Assembly: GCF_030697375.1 (NCBI RefSeq) | Contig: NZ_JAUYQD010000108.1 | Span: 1-64,000, forward strand | Direction: 5' to 3' | Origin: Rhodoferax sp. | GTDB taxonomy: Bacteria > Pseudomonadota > Gammaproteobacteria > Burkholderiales > Burkholderiaceae_C | Length of the DNA: 64,000 nt | Notes under the pieces: model-generated | The model's input: the letters and a program-made list of their open reading frames with translations, nothing else | Databases searched by the model: none | What the model was told of the DNA's origin: nothing | Translations under genes and position numbers: made by a program | Shown here: positions 59,645 to 64,000 of the stretch, piece after piece | How the letters are laid out: every line of letters starts with the position of its first letter | Position numbering within the stretch: position 1 is the stretch's first letter

Positions 59645-60190
59645 ATGAATTTCTCAGAACTTATCAAAACCTTCAACCAGGCCTCCGCCTTTGACCTGTA
59701 CCGCATGCGTGCGGCCATTGACCGGGTGCTGGACGAGCCCCGGTGGCAGCAGGCGGTGCAAGCCCGACTGCAAGTGGGGCAGTTGGTGCAGTATTTTGAT
59801 TTACGGGCCAATGCGCTCAAACGGGGCCAAGTGTTTGAACTGCGCCGAAAGCAGGCGGTGCTTCTGGAACTGGACATTGGCAAGCAATGGCTTGTTCCCT
59901 ACGCCGCCATCAACCTGGATGGGGCGGATGTGCACATTCGGGAGCACAAGCCGCAAGGGTTGGGGCGCAATGAAGTCGCCATCGGCGATGTGGTGGGCTT
60001 TTTGGACCGTGACCAACAGCAACGCACGGGCCAGGTGATTCGGCTGAACGACAAAACGGTGACCTTGCAATGCGGGCCGGGCCAGTGGCGCGTGGGCTAC
60101 AGCCATTTGCATCGGGTGGTGGACGCCGAGGGCGCGATGCAAGGCGTGATCGAACTGGACGCCAGGCCTTTGCCAACTTTGCCGCGTTAA
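59645..60190 (+). CDS. Protein with duplicated beta-barrel-like domain between DnaA-box repeats
   Basis: 181 aa. An N-terminal helical part (NFSELIKTFNQASAFDLYRMRAAIDRVL) precedes two copies of a small beta domain: VGQLVQYFD..RGQVFEL..KQAVLLEL..WLVPYAAI (residues 44-95) and IGDVVGFLD..TGQVIRL..KTVTLQC..WRVGYSHL (residues 113-160), shaped like SH3/KOW barrels. No family recognised. Flanked on both sides by homologous 300-bp repeats with DnaA boxes. RBS weak (CGACC before ATG). Confidence 0.7.
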   Translation: MNFSELIKTFNQASAFDLYRMRAAIDRVLDEPRWQQAVQARLQVGQLVQYFDLRANALKRGQVFELRRKQAVLLELDIGKQWLVPYAAINLDGADVHIREHKPQGLGRNEVAIGDVVGFLDRDQQQRTGQVIRLNDKTVTLQCGPGQWRVGYSHLHRVVDAEGAMQGVIELDARPLPTLPR

Positions 60191-60249
60191 TCCAGGCGCA
60201 GCCAGCGTAACCCACGCGCGGGGCATGGTCATTTCGCAGGCAATCTGTT

Positions 60250-60551
60250 CAAAACCAGTGTTGGCGCGGGTTTGGCCGCTGGTAGACAGGGTTATGAACA
60301 AAGTTATCCACAGTTTGCGGGGGTAACTTGGAGGGGCAAGAACACGCCCTGTGGGGTGTCATTGTTTGTTCATATTGGCTAGCACAGATTTTCGCTTCAT
60401 TGGCGAAGTTGAACTGTGCTTTGGCCCAGGTGCCGGTTTTGATGAAATATTGGGCACCGTGTGGAGAGCCCCTATTGGCGCGGCTTGCGCCGCTTGTACC
60501 CGTGCTTATCCACAAGGTGGCCCACAGTAAGTTGGGGTAAGTTTTTTTTTT
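60250..60551. repeat. Direct repeat DR2 with two DnaA boxes
   Basis: Second copy of the element, same orientation, offset about 960 bp from DR1. DnaA boxes TTATCCACA lie at 60304-60312 and 60506-60514. It ends in GTAAG followed by a T10 tract, where the 60550-60765 gene begins on the other strand. The 60191-60549 stretch holds no convincing gene. Confidence 0.85.
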
Positions 60552-60765
60552 AGGCGGCCAGCGCCGCCAGCGCGTCTTCACGCCAAAAAGTCGCCGCGTC
60601 CAGGTAACTCTCCCACACGCAGCCGTTGCAACCGCGCCCGCAACAGGTGCTGGGCTCGGGTGGTGGCTGGCGCAGGGCGATGCCCTGTGCAGCAGCCTGG
60701 GCCTGCAAGGCGCTGAATACCTGCAGGGCGGATTCGCGGGTGAGGGGACCGTGGGCGATGGTCAC
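60550..60765 (-). CDS. Oxidoreductase-like Cys-rich small protein
   Basis: 71 aa with CCGRGCNGCVWESYLD, the Cys cluster of the oxidoreductase-like (Oxidored-like) family. The four Cys probably bind a metal or cluster. The start (ATG 60765) overlaps the stop of the DUF3079 gene by 4 bases, so both are co-translated. Confidence 0.75.
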   Translation of the reverse strand: MTIAHGPLTRESALQVFSALQAQAAAQGIALRQPPPEPSTCCGRGCNGCVWESYLDAATFWREDALAALAA

Positions 60766-60989
60766 GCGGGGGTGTTGTCTGGAGGCTCTGGAGGTGCCTC
60801 AGGCGTGGGGCCAGTTTGCGGCGCTGCGTCTATGCCCCAGGCCTGCCAGTCGTCGCCAAACAGCTCCGCCGGGTGTGGGGTGCGCTCGGAGCCGTTGCCG
60901 CAGTGCATGCCGTCCACGGGGCAGTATTTGTCGCAGCCCCAGCAGATGCGCTCGGGGTGGCTGGGGGCAACGGGGAACTTTTTGGCCAT
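60762..60989 (-). CDS. DUF3079 family protein
   Basis: 75 aa from ATG 60989. MAKKFPVAPSHPERICWGCDKYCPVDGMHCGNGSERTPHP is the DUF3079 signature, with four Cys in a likely metal-binding site, then ELFGDDWQAWG. A Pro/Glu tail follows. The longer frame to 61136 is shadow of the upstream gene. Confidence 0.85.
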   Translation of the reverse strand: MAKKFPVAPSHPERICWGCDKYCPVDGMHCGNGSERTPHPAELFGDDWQAWGIDAAPQTGPTPEAPPEPPDNTPA

Positions 60990-60999
60990 GGCAGAGCGC

Positions 61000-61422
61000 C
61001 TATTTTGCCCGCAGCCCTTGCACCAGCGCCCCCAGCGCAATACCGGCCAGCGCCCACAGCAGATCGAAGTTGCCGGTGCCCAGGGCCGCAATGGCCGGGC
61101 CGGGGCACACGCCGCACAAGCCCCAACCCACGCCAAACAGGGCTGCGCCCACGGCGGTGTCGCGGTTCCAGACGCTGGGGTGGGTGTGAAAGTGGTCGTC
61201 CAGCAGGGGGCGTTTCAGCAGCCGGGGGGCCAGTTGGTAGGCCAGCAGCACCACCAGGACCGCGCCGCCCATCACCAGCATCAGGCCGAAGTCCTGAAAC
61301 CGCAAAAAGCCCAGAACCACCTCGGGGCGGACCATGGTGGAGAGGGACAGGCCAAAGCCAAACAGCGCACCCGCCGCCAGCGTGGCCAGGCTGCGGGGAA
61401 TATTCATGCGGGGTGTGGTCAT
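61000..61422 (-). CDS. YeeE/YedE-type transporter half (DUF6691-like)
   Basis: 140-aa membrane protein from ATG 61422 (MTTPRMNIPRSLATLAAGALFGFGLSLSTMVRPEVVLGFL). It has four hydrophobic segments and a C-terminal GVGWGLCGVCPGPAIAALG motif with two cysteines, typical of the PmpB half of YeeE-like thiosulfate/sulfur-compound transporters. It overlaps the next upstream gene by 4 bases; together they make a full unit. Confidence 0.82.
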   Translation of the reverse strand: MTTPRMNIPRSLATLAAGALFGFGLSLSTMVRPEVVLGFLRFQDFGLMLVMGGAVLVVLLAYQLAPRLLKRPLLDDHFHTHPSVWNRDTAVGAALFGVGWGLCGVCPGPAIAALGTGNFDLLWALAGIALGALVQGLRAK

Positions 61423-61892
61423 GCCAGCCACCGTGCTGCCAGATGGGCGGTGAGGAAGGCCGTGGCCATGAAGGTCAGCACCGCCATGAGCGAGGGCAGT
61501 TGCAGCGAACCCAGCCCACAAATGCCGTGGCCCGAGGTGCAGCCATTGCCCAGGCGCGCGCCGTAGCCCACCAAAAAACCACCCACCAGCAGTTGCCACG
61601 CCGGTACGGCAGTGGACTGCGGCGCGCCGCCTGCCAAGCCCAGCCACCAGACCAGCGCACCCAAAATCAGCCCCGCCGCGTAGACCAGCCGCCAGCCGCG
61701 TGACTCAACAAAGCGCGCCTGCTGAAAAAAGGGCTGTTGCACCACATAGGACCAGGTGCTGGAAAACACCGTGCTCATGCCGCCAATGCGGCCCGTCAAC
61801 ACAAACAGCAGCGCCGCACCCGCGCCAATGAGCAGACCGCCCAGCAGGTAGTGCTGCCAGCCCAGGGGGAAGAGGGAGTTCAAAAGGTTCAT
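61419..61892 (-). CDS. YeeE/YedE-type transporter half
   Basis: 157 aa, about four membrane segments. It begins MNLLNSLFPLGWQHYLLGGLLIGAGAALLFVLTGRIGGMS, and the conserved GYGARLGNGCTSGHGICGLGSLQLPSLMAVLTFM motif carries the Cys residues used by YeeE for sulfur-compound uptake. This is the PmpA-like half. Its start overlaps the stop of the upstream methyltransferase gene by 4 bases. Confidence 0.85.
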   Translation of the reverse strand: MNLLNSLFPLGWQHYLLGGLLIGAGAALLFVLTGRIGGMSTVFSSTWSYVVQQPFFQQARFVESRGWRLVYAAGLILGALVWWLGLAGGAPQSTAVPAWQLLVGGFLVGYGARLGNGCTSGHGICGLGSLQLPSLMAVLTFMATAFLTAHLAARWLA

Positions 61893-62530
61893 GGGGCTTG
61901 ATTATCCGCAAGGGCTGCAAACACCAGCAGCAGGTTGTTGGCCGGCATGGCGTGGCGCGCTACCAGGTGCAGGCCAGCGGCGGTGGCTTCGCGCTGCACG
62001 TCCTCCAGGGCGCGGATGCCCCAGCTGGCGTCGTGTGCGCGCAGGCTGTGGTCAAACTCCACATTGCTGGGGGCTGCCACCACGCCGTTTTCAAAATACG
62101 GGCCGTAGGTGACGAGTTTGCCGCCCGGCGCCAGGTGCCGCGCGGCGCCGCGCATCAGGGCGGGGCAGGCCTCCCAGGGGGCGATGTGCAGCATGTTGGC
62201 GCAAAAAATCAGGTCGAACGCGGGCGGTGCATGGGTCAACGGGTCCGCTGGAAACCAGGGCTCGGTGCGCACATCCAGCTGCACGGCGTCCAGCACATTG
62301 GCCAGCTCGGCCTGCGCCACGCGCACCTCGATGTTGTAGAGCGCACCACGGTGCACCTCCGTGGGCTGCCAGGTCCAGCCGGGCAGCTGCGTGGCAAACC
62401 ACGCCACATGCTGGCCGGTGCCGGAGGCAATCTCCAGGGCGGTGCCTTGGGTGGGTAAAAATTGCAGCAACACGTCCAGAATGGGCTGCTTGTTGCGCTC
62501 GGCAGAGGGGCTGAAGTCGGGTTGGGCCAT
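61889..62530 (-). CDS. DUF938 SAM-dependent methyltransferase
   Basis: 213 aa from ATG 62530 (MAQPDFSPSAERNKQPILDVL). ALEIASGTGQHVAWFA (residues 32-47) is the SAM-binding motif I; FDLIFCANMLHIAPWEACPALMRGAARHLAPGGKLVTYGPY follows. This is the DUF938 family; its substrate is unknown. First gene of a four-base-overlap operon with the two YeeE halves. Confidence 0.88.
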   Translation of the reverse strand: MAQPDFSPSAERNKQPILDVLLQFLPTQGTALEIASGTGQHVAWFATQLPGWTWQPTEVHRGALYNIEVRVAQAELANVLDAVQLDVRTEPWFPADPLTHAPPAFDLIFCANMLHIAPWEACPALMRGAARHLAPGGKLVTYGPYFENGVVAAPSNVEFDHSLRAHDASWGIRALEDVQREATAAGLHLVARHAMPANNLLLVFAALADNQAP

Positions 62531-62571
62531 GGGGCGATGATACCTGTGCCGGTTTAAGCACGAAATAGGGC

Positions 62572-62621
62572 CTTTCGGCATATGGGGTATGCGCAAGCAG
62601 CTATCAAAAGTGTAGCAAAAG
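62572..62621 (-). repeat. Interspersed repeat copy H (reverse orientation)
   Basis: Reverse complement reads GCTACACTTTTGATAGC then TGCTTGCGCATACCCCATA, matching the family core. It lies between the methyltransferase promoter and the VOC gene. Confidence 0.6.
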
Positions 62622-62723
62622 TCCGATTGGAGGCGTCACCTGCGGGTGGGTTTTGCAGCGGCAACACCATCCCCCTGTCGGATTTATGCAAGACACAGGC
62701 GGCTCCCGCCGCTATCTTCGGGG

Positions 62724-62735
62724 GATCAATTGATC
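62724..62735. promoter_or_regulatory. Palindrome upstream of the VOC gene
   Basis: GATCAATTGATC is a perfect 12-bp palindrome just before AAGGAG and the ATG at 62752. Possible operator; the regulator is unknown. Confidence 0.35.
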
Positions 62736-62751
62736 AACCCAAGGAGCCTTT

Positions 62752-63135
62752 ATGCAATTCGGATACACCATTCTTTATGTACAAGATGTCAAAAGCAGCC
62801 TCGATTTTTATGAAAAAGCCTTTGGTTTCAAAACCAAGTTTTTGCACGAGGGCGGCGACTTTGGCGAGCTGGACACGGGTGCCACTTCACTGGCATTTTG
62901 TTCACACACCCTGCTGACGCAGCTGGGCAAAAACCCCGCTGCCCCCAGCGCCAAGTCGCCCTGTTTTGAGGTCGCCTTCACCACGCCGGATGTGCCTGCC
63001 GCCGTGGCGCGGGCGGTGGCCGCTGGCGCACCGTTGGTTCAAGCGCCCGAAGACATGCCCTGGGGCCAAACCGTGGCCTATGTGGCGGATCTGAACGGGT
63101 TTCTGGTGGAAATCTGCACGCCCATGGGCGGCTGA
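62752..63135 (+). CDS. VOC/glyoxalase-bleomycin resistance family protein
   Basis: 127 aa. It begins MQFGYTILYVQDVKSSLDFYEKAFGFKTKFLHEGGDFGEL (first beta-alpha-beta-beta-beta unit) and ends AYVADLNGFLVEICTP (second unit with a metal-ligand Glu). The first-strand ligand is not the usual His, so metal binding may be partial. Clear AAGGAG RBS. Confidence 0.85.
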   Translation: MQFGYTILYVQDVKSSLDFYEKAFGFKTKFLHEGGDFGELDTGATSLAFCSHTLLTQLGKNPAAPSAKSPCFEVAFTTPDVPAAVARAVAAGAPLVQAPEDMPWGQTVAYVADLNGFLVEICTPMGG

Positions 63136-63162
63136 CCGGGGCGAGGGCACCAGAGGCCGAGG

Positions 63163-63741
63163 TTATTTGCCTTCGCGCGCCAGCTGTTGCAACTGCGCGG
63201 GTGTACCCGACCACACTTCAAAGAAACCATCCGCTTTTTTGGTTTGCAGCCAGGTCTCCCAGCGGGTGTCGGCCAAGGGTGATGCGGTGACCGCCAAAGC
63301 GTCCTGCTCCACGCCCACGCCCAGGCTGCCGCCGCTCTTGTAGTTGGGGTTGGCCTTGGCTTGGCGCACGGTGGCTTGTATGCGCTGCAGCTCTGCTTGG
63401 GTGGCGGCAGGCAGGCTGTAGATCAACCAGCGCCGCCCCAAGGGCGGTGCCGCCAGACCCAGGGTGGCGGCGGACGCCACGGACAACTGCAGGGGCAGCT
63501 TTTTGTTCACCGCCTCAAACGCAGCCGGGTCGCGCGGCGTGAGCTCAATCGCGAGCATAGGCACCGCGCCCGGCGGGGGCACCAGCCGCGCATCCACCTG
63601 CAGCGCCACCATGAATTCGGCGGGACTGGCGTCCAGCAGTTGCCCTGGCATTTGCATCAGGCGGGGCAGCGAACGCAAGGGCACGCCTGAACAGGCGGCC
63701 AGCGCGGCGCAAACAAAAAGGATGGAGAGCAGGCGTTTCAT
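63163..63741 (-). CDS. Hypothetical lipoprotein
   Basis: 192 aa from ATG 63741 (MKRLLSILFVCAALAACSG, lipobox LAAC with Cys17). The mature part (FMVALQVDARLVPPPGAVPMLAIELTPRDPAAFEAVNKKLPLQL) has no recognised domain but is a coherent coding sequence. Divergent from the DUF2975 gene over an AT-rich spacer. Function unknown. Confidence 0.7.
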   Translation of the reverse strand: MKRLLSILFVCAALAACSGVPLRSLPRLMQMPGQLLDASPAEFMVALQVDARLVPPPGAVPMLAIELTPRDPAAFEAVNKKLPLQLSVASAATLGLAAPPLGRRWLIYSLPAATQAELQRIQATVRQAKANPNYKSGGSLGVGVEQDALAVTASPLADTRWETWLQTKKADGFFEVWSGTPAQLQQLAREGK

Positions 63742-63833
63742 GGTGGGTTGACAGTGCTTGTGGTGTGGTAAATTATTATCATAAAACAATAAAATATTGT
63801 CAATTAACAATTATTTATCGGAGAAATGCACCC

Positions 63834-64000
63834 ATGCCCGCAAACCCCATGCCCAACGCCGCCGACCACCTGCAACGCATACGCCGCATCAGCCGCCAGA
63901 TGGTGTGGGCCTGCCTGGGGCTGATGGGGGTGCTGCCGGTGGCCCTGGTCTTTTTCTGGGCCACCACCAGCGCGCCCGAGTTGGCGCAGCAAGGCAATCT
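63834..64000 (+). CDS. DUF2975-like membrane protein, N-terminal part (cut by window edge)
   Basis: The ATG at 63834 opens a frame that runs off the window (55 codons): MPANPMPNAADHLQRIRRISRQMVWACLGLMG, then a membrane segment. The RIRRISR-x-hydrophobic start is typical of DUF2975 proteins, usually followed by an XRE regulator gene. GGAG lies 10 bases upstream. The preceding 63742-63833 spacer is AT-rich and has an ATTGT-N6-ACAAT dyad. Confidence 0.6.
   Translation, partial: MPANPMPNAADHLQRIRRISRQMVWACLGLMGVLPVALVFFWATTSAPELAQQGN

Noticed and set aside
59111-60301. Minus-strand ORFs over the two direct repeats with similar starts (MFIS.. and MFIT..)
   Set aside because: Their similarity only reflects the underlying DNA repeat, and both run antisense to real genes.
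59290-60551. Chromosomal or plasmid replication origin because of four DnaA boxes
   Set aside because: No dnaA, dnaN, rep or par gene is in the window, the boxes are widely spaced, and no AT-rich unwinding region is next to them. I report it as a DnaA-box repeat element instead.

Overview
The window looks like chromosomal DNA from a betaproteobacterium of the Comamonadaceae, most like Rhodoferax and its relatives. Three things suggest this: GC-rich codon use; a form II RuBisCO next to a divergent cbbY-F-P-T-Z operon with its own CbbR; and many copies of a short intergenic repeat with the core GCTA-N9-TAGC-TGCTTGCGCA, which I associate with this family. The assignment is inference, because no rRNA or tRNA gene is present.

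Layout. 1-600: edge fragments and a small membrane ORF. 617-7316: housekeeping genes (Nudix hydrolase, gshA, a phasin- or H1-like protein, metY, the ribosome GTPase ylqF and a DHH phosphoesterase). 7255-15523: Calvin-Benson-Bassham region, with cbbM and cbbR on the minus strand and cbbY, cbbF, cbbP, cbbT and cbbZ on the plus strand. 15508-24972: an accessory or defence island cut into cassettes by four same-orientation copies of the interspersed repeat. Cassette 1 is a compact type IV CRISPR-Cas locus (cas6/csf5, csf2/cas7, csf3/cas5, a csf1-position gene, a seven-repeat array, and a DinG helicase fused to a C-terminal HNH nuclease). Cassette 2 is an AbiL-like ATPase beside a broken rloB. Cassette 3 is an orphan Phd/YefM antitoxin and an AlbA_2/Schlafen-type ATPase. 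A decayed ORF follows before the last repeat.

25046-34707: stress and respiratory-regulation genes. They include a catalase-like protein, an FmdE and DUF2249 pair, a YcaO protein, a TolC-HlyD-ABC2 exporter without an ATPase, a broken trxC and a universal stress protein. One NsrR-type box and two FNR-type boxes lie in this stretch. 34723-47898: GST, a FimV-like function split over two divergent genes, BenE with a MocR regulator, a response regulator, and assorted redox and small membrane proteins. 48001-52605: an RNA-repair operon (rtcB, a 58-aa protein, a MoxR ATPase and a VWA/HExxH protein) headed by an unannotated, highly structured, terminated RNA with its own sigma70-type promoter. 52698-55726: a chromate-resistance operon with a visible ChrB operator and a degenerate SOD-rhodanese fusion. 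55752-64000: ggt, DUF924, ferredoxin, an SRAP protein, a gene flanked by 300-bp direct repeats carrying DnaA boxes, YeeE-type transporter halves, a methyltransferase, a VOC protein, a lipoprotein and the start of a DUF2975 protein.

The most interesting items are the DinG-HNH type IV CRISPR locus in its repeat-bounded island, the structured RNA ahead of rtcB, and the DnaA-box direct-repeat element near 59.3-60.6 kb.
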